Positions 1-12,516 of a stretch of 64,000 nucleotides of DNA are shown in pieces. The DNA comes from Acanthacorydalis orientalis (lineage: Eukaryota > Arthropoda > Insecta > Megaloptera > Corydalidae): positions 19,421,745 to 19,485,744 of the forward strand of contig CM068322.1 of the NCBI GenBank assembly GCA_034766995.1, given 5' to 3'. The notes under the pieces are model-generated. The model saw only the letters and a program-made list of their open reading frames with translations. It did not search any database and was not told the DNA's origin. The position numbers were made by a program, and so were the translations under genes. Each line of letters begins with the position of its first letter. The first letter of the stretch is position 1.

Positions 1-35
<35 letters not shown>
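1..35. repeat. (AT)n microsatellite at window edge
   Basis: Uninterrupted AT dinucleotides run from the first base, so the array continues beyond the window. Confidence 0.97.
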
Positions 36-37
<2 letters not shown>

Positions 38-650
38 AAAAAAATTTTTAAACAAAATTACATGTATTGTTTAGAAAATATAATTAAATTATGTTTATAT
101 AAGTGAATAGAGAAGTTATATTTTTTTAGAATAAAGGGACAAAATTATTCAATTATCACAGTAATTTGTTATTTCCGTAATTTATAAATGGCAACCGATT
201 ATTGTTTCAGGTATTTTGTTTATATTTTAAAAATATTTCTAATAATTTAAATTGTTAGTTTTAGTGATGTGTTGTACAAATCTTAAAACATTGTTTCATT
301 GTATTTGTTATATATACAAAATAGTTAGTAATAGATGATATATTATTAAAGTGCGCTCAACATCTTTCAACTCAAGCTTACAAACATAAATTATTCACTT
401 TGATATATCTTATTGAAAATTTATTTAAATCGATAAAAAAACTGTATTATGTTAATAATGAAGTTGAAAATATGTGAACATGTTTTTTTTGATCTTTAAA
501 TAAATCATTTTGCTATTTTTTGAAAAGAACCAGTTAGGTTCATAAAAATTTAAAGAAAAATCAAAGTTAAATTAATAGTTGTGATAAATTTGGAATATAA
601 ATAAACTGCCCGACTATGAAGCCATTAATGTCAAATTAACATATTTTTTC
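36..650. other. AT-rich non-coding stretch, nothing seen
   Basis: Stops are frequent in all frames and no repeat or motif stands out. Confidence 0.7.
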
Positions 651-652
<2 letters not shown>

Positions 653-700
<48 letters not shown>

Positions 701-722
701 ATGTGTGTATGTGTTGTGTGTG
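653..722. repeat. compound (AT)n-(GTAT)-(GT)n microsatellite
   Basis: About 32 bases of pure AT are followed by GTATGTGTGTATGTGTGTAT-like DNA. The two blocks abut directly, which suggests that the GT part arose by mutation and slippage within the AT array. Confidence 0.95.
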
Positions 723-839
723 ATGATGACATTTTCAATGGAAATCTGTTGAATATTCAGTACGTAATGATGTGTATTCTAAGAAAAAAGTTTATATGAT
801 TGACTCGTTCAAAAGAATTATAATCTTGCCACAGAAAGA

Positions 840-1245
840 CAACAAATGCACCACACATAATACAAACTTACGTCAACCCTCTAAGCAGAAAACATCCGTA
901 CAACGACCAACCCTAAATTCTTGTTATGCGTGTAGTAAACACGTGGCACCAACTCAATATGCGCGCGCAACATTGTGACTGCATACAACGAACGAGTCTT
1001 TATTCAACGAACTCCCACCACTCCGTACGGTCGCCGTTGCATTGCGTTCACACCATTCCGCTATGTTTTATATTACACATGGTGCACCGCTCGTATCGCA
1101 TCGTTCAACCTACTAGAATTTCCTACTCACAGAATAACATGTTGGCTTGGCACAATATTATACTTCTTGTGATTTGCATATCACATATGTTTGCTGTTCC
1201 GTCTCATGTCTTCTCGTTCTTTTCCTAACGTCGTATCCTATTCAC
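840..1245. other. GC-richer, CpG-bearing island; possible exon or regulatory block
   Basis: Base composition changes sharply from the surrounding AT desert. CpGs are common (GCGCGCGC near 961, CGTACGGTCGCCG near 1024) and long A/T runs are absent. The longest frame, plus strand 926-1228, would need a GTG start and encodes a His/Ser-rich sequence that I do not recognise. A pyrimidine-rich run ending in CACAG near 1130 could be a splice acceptor. I infer an untranslated exon, lncRNA exon or regulatory element rather than a protein. Coding function is not supported. Confidence 0.35.
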
Positions 1246-1249
1246 ATGT

Positions 1250-2108
1250 TTACGTCTCTGTTCTGTAATTGTGCTCCACTTTTTTACATAATTATTTAGC
1301 AAATATGTCCTCTATCAATTTTAATCAGTAGCGTAACTACACAAATATAAAATGTACATGTAAAATAAAAATTTAATATCACATAATATTGATTTTCTTG
1401 CGAAATCTAAAACCATAAACCAAAATATTATGTATATATATATATATAAAGTTGAAAAATTCTAGTTAGTTTTAACAACATTTCTCAAGAAATATTTAAT
1501 TTCTAATCAATACATAACTATCTTTTTTTATACAAAAATAATATTCAATTCAAACATCGATTTAATTCTCATTAGTGTAATCTTTTACTTAATAAAATAT
1601 TAAATCCCTTTTCACTAAATAGAACGATTTTAAATATGTAACCTATAACAAGCTTATATTTTAAATTTAATAAATATATATTGAATTTAAAAAAATTCCA
1701 ATTTATCTTTTATAAATTAAAAAAATGTATACAAATTTTTAAACATATTTTATAAAATTCAAAATTTAATAAGGTATTAAATGCTTTATTCGTGGATTTA
1801 GATAAAAACAAAGTTTAGAATATCAATCCATGAAAACTAATACATCAAAAGAAAAACAAATTTATAAATGTCTGGATATAGAACCATTTATAATATTAAG
1901 ATTTAGATAAAAAAATCAGAATATCAATGCGCAGATAATATATTCATAAAATATTTAATATATGTTTCTCTCCAAATATGTAATATCATATTAAATGTTT
2001 TTTTTTTTATCAAAACGCGAAAACCATAAGAAAAAGTAACTTATTTGTCCTAATTATGAAATTAAAAAATTAGGAAATAAGTAGTTAAATTTTAGAAACA
2101 TTAAATTC

Positions 2109-2110
<2 letters not shown>
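1250..2110. other. AT-rich desert
   Basis: Only A/T runs and a short (TA)n tract near 1433-1448 are visible; there is no coding signal. Confidence 0.7.

Positions 2111-2111
<1 letters not shown>

Positions 2112-2145
<34 letters not shown>
2112..2145. repeat. (TA)n microsatellite
   Basis: About 17 pure dinucleotide units. Confidence 0.96.
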
Positions 2146-2147
<2 letters not shown>

Positions 2148-2329
2148 AATAAAACGAAAAATTACATCTAGAAATCTAGTTGAATTTCGCAGACATATTG
2201 TTAAATTTATATTAAAATAACGAATTTTTGGAAAAGTGTTGATGTATGATAAAAAATTTATGAATCATATTTATTATAATATTATAATTATTTTGTATTT
2301 ATTATTAATACTCTTAAATGAAATAAATA

Positions 2330-2332
<3 letters not shown>

Positions 2333-2374
<42 letters not shown>

Positions 2375-2451
2375 GTGTGTGTATATATATATATATATAT
2401 GTAAACATAAAGGAGAAAATATATAGATATAGATATATATATATATATATA
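2333..2451. repeat. compound (AT)n-(GT)-(AT)n-(AGATAT) microsatellite cluster
   Basis: Two AT blocks are separated by ACATGTGTGTGT. After a short unique spacer come AGATAT units and another AT block. Confidence 0.95.
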
Positions 2452-2660
2452 AAATAATTAATATTTTTTATTCCAAGAGACTTATAGTTTTAATACATTA
2501 TGTTAACTAAAATAGTGTTAATTTTCAGCGTCGGGTATATTTTGTTTGTAGATTAATTTTAAAATAAATTCACATATGTAAAAACGTAATTAAATTACTA
2601 AATACGTTAAAAAATAGAAATTCTATTTAGAAGTGGATTTAATTACATAATATAAAATTA

Positions 2661-2697
2661 TCTCTCTCTCCCTCTCTCTCTCTCTCTATATATATAA
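2661..2697. repeat. (CT)n-(AT)n microsatellite
   Basis: A CT tract with one CC interruption runs straight into TATATA. Confidence 0.95.
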
Positions 2698-3024
2698 TTA
2701 GTTTCATAATTTGACATGATCTTTGATGGAATATAAACTATTTTTTTCAATATTTTTATAAAAAATATTCATAAAAAATACATGAATCGGAATAGTTGAC
2801 AATAAGTAAAATTTTTTAAATAAATTAGAAATAATTATATAATTTTGTAATAAATAACAGTGGGGTAGATACATTTTATATATAAATGACTTTGTTCTTT
2901 CACTTATCACTTAAATTAAATATTGAAAAATTGAGTACGTTTTTATTTTATGTAGAATTTAGATTTTTGTATTTTTATAATATCTCCATTAAAAAATTAA
3001 TTATGATGAATATTTGTCACTCAT

Positions 3025-3025
<1 letters not shown>

Positions 3026-3058
<33 letters not shown>

Positions 3059-3060
3059 CA
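3026..3060. repeat. (CT)n-(AT)n microsatellite
   Basis: It has the same CT-then-AT architecture as the array near 2.67 kb, again with CT on the plus strand. Confidence 0.95.
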
Positions 3061-3473
3061 CTTTAATACACATATAAGTAAATATATCATTATTGATTTT
3101 TTATAAAATTATTAAATAATTTAATTTCATAGTACATTATATGTAATTAATTTCTCTGTCACTCTCAATATAAAAGACCAAAAAAGTTTATACATTTTTT
3201 TTAACAATTGATTATCAATGATAACTATACTTGCCTACGCATATTTAAAAATCAATATCATTTTCTTAAGGTAGAGAAAAGTACAGAAGCGCTATTCTAT
3301 AACGCTTTGAAGATCAATATAATCCTAGGATTATAGTTAAAACCTGAAAGAGAGATTTTACAATGCTTGTAAAACTGTTTAGATAATAAAAATTTAATGT
3401 GTACCACTGAAATGCACTTGTAAGATACTTGATGTTGAACATTTTGAACTTTTGCATGTGAAATTGTATAATA

Positions 3474-3475
3474 TA

Positions 3476-3513
<38 letters not shown>

Positions 3514-3540
3514 TATACATACATACATACATATATAATA
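3474..3540. repeat. (AT)n with (ACAT)n tail
   Basis: An AT block is followed by about five ACAT/ATAC units. Confidence 0.95.
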
Positions 3541-3815
3541 CATAATCATTAAAAGAAAACTATTTTTTTTATTGATAATATTTTAACTTATAAAGAAAAT
3601 TCAGCGAAATTAAGATACACTTTCTATTAAAAAAACACGAAACTATTTTATATAAAAGACTGTTAATCTTAAATAAACATTTAAACTAAAAGAACTGTTT
3701 ATTCATATAACTATTTCACATCTGTACATCCTCAATAAAAATCTCTAATATTTTTTTATAATAGATTAAAGCAGAGATTACGTAACAGTGATTTTTTTTA
3801 TTTAGAGAAAGCATT

Positions 3816-3818
<3 letters not shown>

Positions 3819-3876
<58 letters not shown>
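3819..3876. repeat. (AT)n microsatellite
   Basis: About 29 pure AT units end abruptly at GCGCAGCGG. Confidence 0.96.
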
Positions 3877-3879
<3 letters not shown>

Positions 3880-3880
<1 letters not shown>

Positions 3881-4307
3881 AGCGGTCAGTGATCTGCACA
3901 AGTAACCACTTGGCCGTAAATGTATCAGGTTTTAGAACACTATCTGTTATCTTTTGATTTCTTAAAAAATTAAAAACAGTTAAAGTATTCAATGACGTAC
4001 TAATCTCCTACACAAATAAAAAGAATTTGCTCGTGAACCTTTCCATGGATGTAAAATTAACTATATACGAGATATCATTGAGAAACAAATGAAATTTACG
4101 TTTGTGCATTGACATAAAATATTAATAATTTTAATTTATTATGATTAATGTATTCTATTGTACAATTCATATTTGTTTCTGGTTTTTAATATTTTGTTGT
4201 GGTGCATTTAAACACATTTAAAATATTTGTTTGATATTTTATTACAGTTTGATATTTGTAAATAGCTTAAACTTTTTTTAATAGTTATATATGAGTAAAT
4301 TAAGTTG

Positions 4308-4352
<45 letters not shown>

Positions 4353-5090
4353 GACGGATATAAATATATATTCTTTTAAAAAGAAAATTTAAGAATTAAC
4401 TCCAATTTTTAAACGACATAAATATTTCAGTTAATTATTGAACCAGTGTAGTGGCGGTTACAGTTATATTTTATATTTTTGATTGAAATAGTAAGTACTC
4501 GTACTTTAACTTATGGACAAATTTAAATTTAGCTATTTTACGTATATTAGCTTTCATTATGCATATGACTATACTTTAGTAATAGAAATACTTTACAATC
4601 TTCATCGTGAGATAATGTTGTATCACGGAAGTTTATTTTTATTAAACATATTTGATAAAGAGACCTCATCAGTTATATACTGTTAAATCAGTGTGAATTT
4701 AATCCACTACGACAAGATTTGGTAATTGTACCATCTCGAAATACTTTTATACTGTAATAGTATGTTTTAACTTGAGTCTTTGTTAACCTCAAGATTGCTT
4801 AGTAATAGTGGAATACGATTACAGTGACTCGGGTGAATATTCAAAGAGAACAATACAATAATTATACGTGTTTGAAAACAGTTTTAATTTTAAACTATTT
4901 TCTAATTATTTATAATTGAACCATGTCATTCTTTGCTTACATATTTATATTTGTTCTGAAGTTTTTGTCACTGGTTGTTAAATAAAATTTTACGTCTATA
5001 ATGTTAATGTGATGCTAAAAAAATAAAGTAACACAAAAATAAATAAATTTAGTGATTATTCCGTTTAAATGGTGAGGCAGCTTGTTAGTT
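3880..5090. other. AT-rich stretch with one microsatellite
   Basis: Apart from (TA)n at 4312-4349, I see no gene, RNA or mobile element. Composition between 4430 and 4860 is slightly less AT-rich, without an open frame. Confidence 0.6.
4312..4349. repeat. (TA)n microsatellite
   Basis: About 19 units, ending in TTTGG. Confidence 0.96.
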
Positions 5091-5098
5091 CATATCTT

Positions 5099-5204
5099 CT
5101 ACAACAGTTATGATTTGCTTTCATCTTCAGTTAGGTATTTAGAATTCAATTTCTTATTCGGAATATCTACCTAACAATGACACAAGTCGAAACTAGTTAT
5201 AAAA
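5099..5204. repeat. foldback repeat (family F), copy 1
   Basis: An imperfect inverted repeat with arms of about 45 bases. The left arm contains TTTCATCTTCAGTTAGGTA. The right arm contains ATCTACCTAACAATGACA, then CGAAACTAGTTATAA. The reverse complement of the right arm aligns with the left over most of its length, with small gaps. The same layout, with TCATCTTCAG-like motifs and an AAACYGGTTATAA-like outer part, recurs near 14.3, 57.6 and 59.0 kb. It is probably a non-autonomous foldback element or a fragment of a larger transposon. Confidence 0.6.
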
Positions 5205-5538
5205 ACACGAACGCAAGGATACTCTCAACGATTCAAGAAGAATAAACATGAATGACAGATATAAGAAAAGACAAAACGATAGTAAATATTTCAAATACAA
5301 TAAAAAAATGTATACTCATGCTATGCAATTATTTTCGTAGACTAAAAATCACACAAATAGTCATTATGATATCCTAATAAACGTCTACACATTTTGGCGG
5401 TAATACCATTGTTTTCAGAGTACAAGCATGTAGAAAAAGCTACAATATTTTAATTCTTTGAAATATAACAAGTCTACACTAGAACATATATCTTTGTTAT
5501 TACTGTTTTTGAATTAGAAATAGATTTGTTTGAGGAAG
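5205..5538. other. AT-rich spacer, nothing seen
   Basis: There is no open frame of note and no repeat between the foldback copy and the next AT array. Confidence 0.6.

Positions 5539-5539
<1 letters not shown>

Positions 5540-5584
<45 letters not shown>
5540..5584. repeat. (TA)n microsatellite upstream of CpG-rich block
   Basis: About 22 TA units lie 60 bases before the CpG-rich candidate promoter. Confidence 0.96.
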
Positions 5585-5586
<2 letters not shown>

Positions 5587-5639
5587 GCGTGTGCGTAAGT
5601 GTATATAATGAATTTCAAATTATAAACGAAAATCTACAA

Positions 5640-5995
5640 AAATAATCTATCTTTCTCGCCGCCGTTCGAGAAAACCACACACTCCCACAGCAGGAATTTC
5701 GCAAGCGCCGAAAATATGCACGTCGTCTCACTTGCACGCGTTCGTTACAAAAACATACTCTACCTCAACAGCGCACACCTATCGTACACGAGACACCCGA
5801 TGCACAGTGTGTGTTCACTCGAACGTCGTCAGATTCAATTAGTGTGTGCTCTGTCGTTTCCTATACGAACGCAAGAAACAACCAAACGCAAGAACGAAGA
5901 ACGCGTCCGTTGAGCGTCGTCGTATTTCACTCGCGTGTCTCGACGCTCTCTCTCGCACACTGCGCTCGGTCGTTGAGTGGTTGCATCGGCAAACA
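5640..5995 (+). promoter_or_regulatory. CpG-rich promoter / 5' UTR candidate
   Basis: The block starts at CTCGCCGCCGTTCGAG. CpG dinucleotides are abundant and the sequence is far less AT-rich than the flanks. Near 5966 the stretch CGGTCGTTGAGTGG could hold a transcription start. It leads into an ATG in favourable context and a strong splice donor. Overlapping short frames run across the block in all three plus-strand phases, which looks more like a stop-poor leader than protein coding. Plus-strand orientation is inferred from the donor. Confidence 0.45.
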
Positions 5996-6048
5996 ATGTT
6001 CTATTTGAGCGACGCAGCGCGCGCTAAAACGGACAACAAGCAGAATCG
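5996..6048 (+). CDS. candidate initial coding exon with splice donor (partial gene)
   Basis: ATG at 5996 sits in CAAACAATG context, close to the insect start consensus. It opens a frame of 17 codons plus two bases (MFYLSDAARAKTDNKQN, then CG), ending exactly at CG|GTGAGT, a near-perfect donor with GT at 6049-6050. This would be a phase-2 intron. The peptide is hydrophilic and basic after the first few residues, and I do not recognise it. No downstream exon in a compatible frame was identified in the window, so the intron would be long. Alternatively the whole block is a non-coding first exon and the ATG is a short upstream frame. Confidence 0.3.
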
Positions 6049-6099
6049 GTGAGTCCATGACCCACCGCAACAGTGGCAGTGTCGCTAGTCTCGCATCAT

Positions 6100-6500
6100 A
6101 CCACGCCGTCGCTGTGTGTAGAATAATATCGCATCAAAGAACTTGTGCATGTGAGTTGATGTGAAAATGTGTGTGCGTGCCTGTGTGTGTGCGACCGTGT
6201 ACATGTGTGTGTATGCGTTTGTGTGCGTCTATCTATGTATATATTTCGGTTTTAAATGTGCTTGTGCTGTAAGCGTACTGTATGCGTATACGTATTTATG
6301 ACTGTGCATCTCTTGTATGTATATGTACGAGTGCAAATTACTGCAAACTCTCTGCGATTCGCGTGTTGCACTGTGTTCATCTCCTCAACCCTTACACGTA
6401 CAAGGAGATTCAACTAGACTCGGACTACGACAGTGTATTTTGTGTATAGTGTTCGTCAGTCGGTGCAGTTGCACTCCTCTACATCATCCATACTCCACTG
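6100..6500. promoter_or_regulatory. GT-rich and CpG-bearing flank with TCAGT initiator-like site
   Basis: Imperfect GT/CG alternation (GTGTGTGCG, CATGTGTGTG) covers 6160-6240 and could adopt left-handed DNA. From 6300 to 6500 composition stays moderate. GTTCGTCAGTCGGTGCAGTT near 6451 contains TCAGT (6456-6460), the arthropod initiator core. If the donor at 6049 is used, this lies at the start of the first intron; otherwise it may be a second, alternative start site. Confidence 0.35.
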
Positions 6501-6514
6501 TGATAAAATGTGAA

Positions 6515-6534
6515 TATACATACATATATATGTA

Positions 6535-6589
<55 letters not shown>
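6515..6589. repeat. (AT)n microsatellite with ATAC interruptions
   Basis: AT blocks are broken by TACATA and TGTATA units, about 75 bases in all. Confidence 0.95.
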
Positions 6590-6591
<2 letters not shown>

Positions 6592-6713
6592 AGGACGAGT
6601 TTTTTTTCTATCGTTGTCGCACCTTCTTTATTACACTTCACATCCGATCTATCATCTATGTGTATATGTGTATGAGTGAAATATTTTGTGGTGTGTTTAG
6701 TTTCTAATTTGTG

Positions 6714-6715
<2 letters not shown>

Positions 6716-6753
<38 letters not shown>
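6716..6753. repeat. (TA)n microsatellite
   Basis: About 18 units follow GTGTAA. Confidence 0.96.
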
Positions 6754-6757
<4 letters not shown>

Positions 6758-7303
6758 TTAAATTAATAGATTATTGTTTTCTATTATAAACAGTTTGAAT
6801 ATTGTTAATGTTATATTTTAATGTACATTATGTTGAGTTTATATTAAATAAATATAAGAACTGAGTTTTAAATAATATATAAATATAGTGTGACGTTCAG
6901 TTTGAATTGTTACCGATGTGTCTGATTTAATTGAAAGGTGACAGTTTAGTTTTTAATATCGTGGAAAGGCGGAATATGTACGTATTTTTTTTTACTGATT
7001 TCTTTTTAAGTCAAGTGGATGTCAGCTGTGTGAGTGGGGTTTCATTTATTTAAAATTTTATTTTTATTATTCAATTATATTTTACATAAGGTGACATATT
7101 CATTTAATACTATATTTAATAAAATTTTTTTGGAAATAATATCACTGATAAATTAAAAAATATCAAATATGAAAATATTTAATGGATTGCACATATGCTT
7201 AGATATTATATACATCAAATGTTTTTAAATTTAATTTAAATATATTTCTATACATAATTTCAAACATAGGAGAATGTAGAATAAATAAATATCGTTTAGA
7301 ATA

Positions 7304-7310
<7 letters not shown>

Positions 7311-7369
<59 letters not shown>
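7311..7369. repeat. (AT)n microsatellite
   Basis: About 29 uninterrupted units. Confidence 0.96.
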
Positions 7370-7373
<4 letters not shown>

Positions 7374-7690
7374 TATTTAACTTTCCATCAGCTTTAAAAA
7401 TACATAATTGAACACTTAATAAAAATACATTTAAATACTTTTAAATAAAACACTAATACTAAAGATAATTAATATTGAATTTTATTATTTTTATAAATCA
7501 TTAATTAAGTTTTATAATATGACAGTATTTAAAAAAGAATTGTTATTATTTTTGAGAAGGTGTCAGAATATTTAATTTTTTTTAAAATTTAGACTAGAAA
7601 ATATTTTGAATTAATTACTGTAAAAAACCGGGATATGTTTTATTTTTGATGTTATATAAAATTAGTTGTAGATTAAAAATATTTTTTACA

Positions 7691-7719
7691 ATCTATCTAT
7701 CTATATATATATATATATA
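7691..7719. repeat. (CTAT)n-(AT)n microsatellite
   Basis: Three CTAT units lead into a short AT tract. Confidence 0.9.
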
Positions 7720-7829
7720 ATTTTATGTATAAATTTATTAACGATACATTTGAAAATGGTATCTGATAATTTAATTTTTAATCCTAATAATAAATGTTTA
7801 CGATAGTACTGCTTAATGTCTTTTATTTT

Positions 7830-7831
<2 letters not shown>

Positions 7832-7868
<37 letters not shown>

Positions 7869-7884
7869 ACATATATTCATATAT

Positions 7885-7929
<45 letters not shown>

Positions 7930-7945
7930 TATATATACACATATA
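7832..7945. repeat. complex (AT)n/(AC)n microsatellite cluster
   Basis: Two long AT blocks are joined by ATGTATACATATATTCAT and ACACACAT. The tail repeats ATATACAC. Confidence 0.95.
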
Positions 7946-8284
7946 CAACGTATAATGTTTAATAATAAAATATATAATTATTATATTTTTGCCTAACCTT
8001 AATATAAATTATAAATATATCTTTACTTTTTTGTGAAATACATGAATGTTATGTATAATTCATTAATGAAAATATAATCCTCTTATCATTTACTTCTTTT
8101 TTCGTTGGTATTATTATTATTTTGAAAAATAAATAAAACTAAACTGTGTGGTTTTTCATGACAAATGTCTTATTTATGAACACAAGAAGTAGGTATTATA
8201 TTTTTGTGTAAGTTTTAATTTTAGTATTAGTGATATGTTTCAGTGTATACAAATGCTGAAATATATGTTAAATAATTATATTTA

Positions 8285-8285
8285 A

Positions 8286-8316
<31 letters not shown>

Positions 8317-8318
8317 TA
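8285..8318. repeat. (TA)n microsatellite
   Basis: AT tract with one CATA interruption near its end. Confidence 0.93.
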
Positions 8319-9025
8319 AATTAAAATTTTCAATTCTAATGTCACATAATTTAAATAAAGCACATACAATTTAGTGAATCAAGTTGAGAAAGTATTTAAA
8401 TATTATTTCATACATTTTAAAAAAAAAATAAGGGGATAGTCTTAAGTTTAGTTATTTTTATCTATATATTTAGATATAAAAATAATTTTTAAAGTACAAA
8501 ATTATTGAAAATGTTCTTATAATATACTTAAAAATTTAAGAAAATATTGGTCTATTTAAAATTATGTATAAAAAAACATACATTTCTTAAATTTCTCGCA
8601 TTATTAATACGTTAATGCTTAAAATATAATAGAAAATTTACAAAGTATGTATTATATATTTGGTATCCGGTTAATGGTGCTTATTAATTTTCATTTTATC
8701 CTATCATCGATATTTTTTTATATTTCAGCTTAGTATTCGTACAATAAAAGTAAAATGTATTATTTACTAGACATAAAATTTAAAATAAGGAGAATTTTAA
8801 GAATTAAATTAATTTTCTTTTCTGGCACGTGGAAAATGTTGTGTTTTGGATGAAGCTTTTGTTTAGACATTCAAAAATATGACTAGACTTTTATTGAACT
8901 TATATCGATTTTTAATTATTAATGTTGTTATACCTGTTATCTTTTTGAATTAAATTCATTCTTTAAAACATACGTATTAAAAATTAAAGGAATTATTAAG
9001 AAATTATATATTTTTAATATCCATA

Positions 9026-9029
<4 letters not shown>

Positions 9030-9061
<32 letters not shown>
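9030..9061. repeat. (AT)n microsatellite
   Basis: About 15 units. Confidence 0.95.
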
Positions 9062-9063
<2 letters not shown>

Positions 9064-9874
9064 CATTATTTAATTTCTTTTGATAAGTTATTCCGTTTTT
9101 TTCATAAAAAATATTAATAACTTACACATCTAAATTATACCAGTATGAAATAAACATTATACAAAACAGTTCATCTAAACTGTTTTTATACTTTTTTCTT
9201 ATGTTCGTTTTATATTTTTATGAATAATAATAATATTTGCTTGAAATCAAGTAATAAAAAATTAAATAATGTTAAATTTATTTTAAAACATCATTAAATT
9301 TTGTAAAATATTTGAATTATTTATGAAGACGGAATAAATGCTGAAACCGGTAATGTTAAAAATTAATATAGAAAATGTCAATGTAAAAGAAACCTATTAC
9401 AAGGTTTTTCCGATGGGGATAACCTTAAAAGTACAGAAACATATATAATAATAAGTTTTTAAACTGTTGAATCTGAGGAATTTTTTATGATTTCTATAGA
9501 AGTGAAAATTTAGTTGTGAAAATGAATTTAGCTACAGTACAATGACTTTATGACGGTCTGTTTTTTTAATAGTATATTCAATTATGAATCATTTGTATAT
9601 TTAATTATTATTGTGCTTATTAATCATTTGCCATCATTTATTCTTCATTAATAAGTGATGATTTTATATAAATGTTATTAACTGTTTAATTAATATATAA
9701 GTTAAAGAAAAACTAAATTAATTTAATTATTTTCATACAAAACATAATATTATATCCTTTTTTTGTACTATTGACTATATGCTTTTTCAATATTTTAAAT
9801 AATTTTCTATCTAAAAATATCTTTGTACTATTTAAACAATTTTCATATAAGCTGAGAGATATATTATTTAAATT

Positions 9875-9877
<3 letters not shown>

Positions 9878-9908
<31 letters not shown>
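9878..9908. repeat. (TA)n microsatellite
   Basis: About 14 units, ending in TATTAG. Confidence 0.93.
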
Positions 9909-9910
<2 letters not shown>

Positions 9911-10792
9911 TTAAATTGTATTAATTTAAAAAATATAAATTACATGTTCTATTTGAATTGTAGGTCTTTTTTTAAATTTATTATAAATTATCCTTAAATA
10001 CATAACTATTATTAGAAAAAAATATTGTATATGCTTCATTTAGTTCCAAAAAAATAATTACATATAAAATGATTTTAATATTCCGTCGGTTGTTAAGTTG
10101 AACACCTAATAATATTGTATTATACAAAAATTCTCACAAAAAGCGATCAAATTAGAAAACTATTTCAGTAGTTTACGATATTGATCAACTATAATAGATT
10201 TTTCAAATAAAATGTCATTACTTTGTTTACAACGCGAATAATAATAAAGTTAGAGCTCTTTAGTTCAAATTTATTGACCATTTATACCATAATTATAGAT
10301 ACTTATATTGTTATCATTCCTATTTTTAACTGAATAAAAATTTGTCAATTGCAAAAAAAATAGCTGAAAATAATTATTTTTAATTAATATTATACCATCT
10401 AACTTAAATTTAATTACATTTTCAACAGATGAATCCTTTTTTACTAGTAACAATTAGAAATGAATGAACGATCTACTTTTCAAACTTATTCATTTTGAAA
10501 AATGACAGTTTTTTTAAAAAAAATAACTAGATATAGAAGATGGATGAACAACTTCAACTTAAAAATAAAAAATTAACTGTTTTTTCAAAAAACATATTCT
10601 CTATTTTCATCAGATAAAAACGCGAGAAAATAAATTCTAACGAACTATAATAAAGAAATTGACACTTAATACACTTTGATATAAAATAAATATTTAGATT
10701 TATTTTAAACTCATGTTTCTTATTATCAAGGTCATATAATAATTATTTTCTGTTTAAATTTGAAGTGAGATTTAATAAATAAGCAAATATAC

Positions 10793-10828
10793 GTATATAT
10801 ATATATATATTAGCATTAATTACATTCA

Positions 10829-10864
<36 letters not shown>
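10793..10864. repeat. paired (AT)n microsatellites
   Basis: Arrays of about 19 and 30 bases are separated by 23 unique bases. Confidence 0.93.
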
Positions 10865-10867
<3 letters not shown>

Positions 10868-12330
10868 TTCACTTTAAGTGCACATTTATTTACAGTTTAT
10901 TACAACTTTGTTGCACTATCTAATTATGTTATCAGAAAGTATTGTAAAAACTTAATCATTCTTAATTTAATTTAGAATTGAAAAACGTTTAAATATTATC
11001 TCTAGTATGCGAACACAATTTAAGCCTACAATGTATAGTTTTTCAGAGTATTTTGTATTTAATATTAAGTAGTTTAAAATAATGTTTAGATATTGTATTA
11101 GTCGATATCGAATGAAATATAACCTATTTTTTTATTAAAAAAAAGTAAAAAATTAATTTAAGATATAAAAGAGTAGTTTATTTCAAGTTAGAATGTATGT
11201 TATTTAGTGATAGCTGAGTATATTTTTTTTTTGAATGATATTATTCTACATCAAAGTTAATATTACATTTAACGTTTATTTAAATATAAGAAAATATGGA
11301 AAAAATAAATTATTAACATGGAATGGCAATTTTATATTTTTTATGTCAATAAGGAATGTCTTTTTTATCTTAATATCAGAATTATCAATCATACATCAAT
11401 TAAATCATTTCTAGTTTGCGAAAATGACTGTTTTTTTATTTCGATGAATTTCAAGAAAATAATGGAAACTGAAGTGTTGTTAAATTTTAAGTTATATTAT
11501 TTTGAAATAAAATTTTACATATGCCGAAAATTTTAATTTCAATTCAAAATTAATGATGATCAGTAACATTCACGTCATTTTCTTTAGTTTTTTAAATATT
11601 TCTTATTTATGAATTTTGATTTGAACGAATCCTTTATTTTCTATAGTATTTATTTTATTTTAATCTTTTTTTCTTTTAAAAAATCATTCCGTTTAACTTT
11701 TAATATTGTTTATACATAGCATATAATTTGTGAATATCGTAATATGTTGAAAAACAACAAATACATATTATTTCATTCACAAACAATTAAGTTGTCAGAT
11801 TTATTTATTCTTAAACTGTCTATGTAGGCCAAAATCATTGCTTATATATAATTCCTGTGGAATTTGTTTATAATTTTTAAAACTAGACAAATTAAGTATA
11901 CAATAAGGATTGAATGTTAAGTGGTTTACCTTCTACTCCACAAATTATTTTAAAACGCAAACCTTTTTTAATGAAAAATATGTTCTTATTGAAAAGAAAA
12001 ATATAGCAGAGAACTATTGTCATTACAGTTTATTTAAAAAAGCCTTGCAACAAACGTAAATCTGATAACCTAATAACAATAACTTCTATACAGTTATAAG
12101 TATCTTAAAATTCCTAACTACACTTTGCAAATAAGCACATATTTATAGTTAATCAGTTCTTTTAGTTTATTTATTTTGAAACTTAAAATTTCCCTCTGTA
12201 TCAAGCTCAGAAGAAAATTCAATATATAGCAAATTGTGTGGATATAAATCTGTTATTATCTAAAAAAACCTAATTTATTTTCTTTTCTTAATATGGCTTT
12301 AAGCACTTTACAAAAATAATGGTAGTATGT

Positions 12331-12354
12331 AATATATATATATATATATATATA
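12331..12354. repeat. (TA)n microsatellite
   Basis: About 11 units. Confidence 0.93.
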
Positions 12355-12465
12355 AACATAAGAATTAATTTTTTCTATTTCACTTTATGGTCTAACGACA
12401 TTTTTTTATTTCAGTAAACTTATATTATCTTAGTACAATGGAAAGAATATATCAACATGAATGTG

Positions 12466-12471
12466 TATATA

Positions 12472-12514
<43 letters not shown>
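12466..12514. repeat. (AT)n microsatellite
   Basis: AT tract with one ATGTAT break near its start. Confidence 0.95.

Positions 12515-12516
<2 letters not shown>

Noticed and set aside
926..1228. 100-codon frame in the 1-kb island
   Set aside because: It needs a GTG start, overlaps another open frame and has no recognisable domain; an untranslated or regulatory role fits better.
2236..2457. Open frames made of alternating Tyr-Ile (also at 3297, 3716, 6317, 7701, 14671, 19852, 20313, 47267, 48038, 51739, 60834, 61259 and 63322)
   Set aside because: They are translations of (AT)n arrays, which have no stop in two frames, so length is no evidence for coding.
5716..6052. Three overlapping plus-strand frames of 65-68 codons in the CpG-rich block
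   Set aside because: All three phases are open because the block is stop-poor; none has domain content. Only the short ATG-to-donor segment was kept as a candidate.
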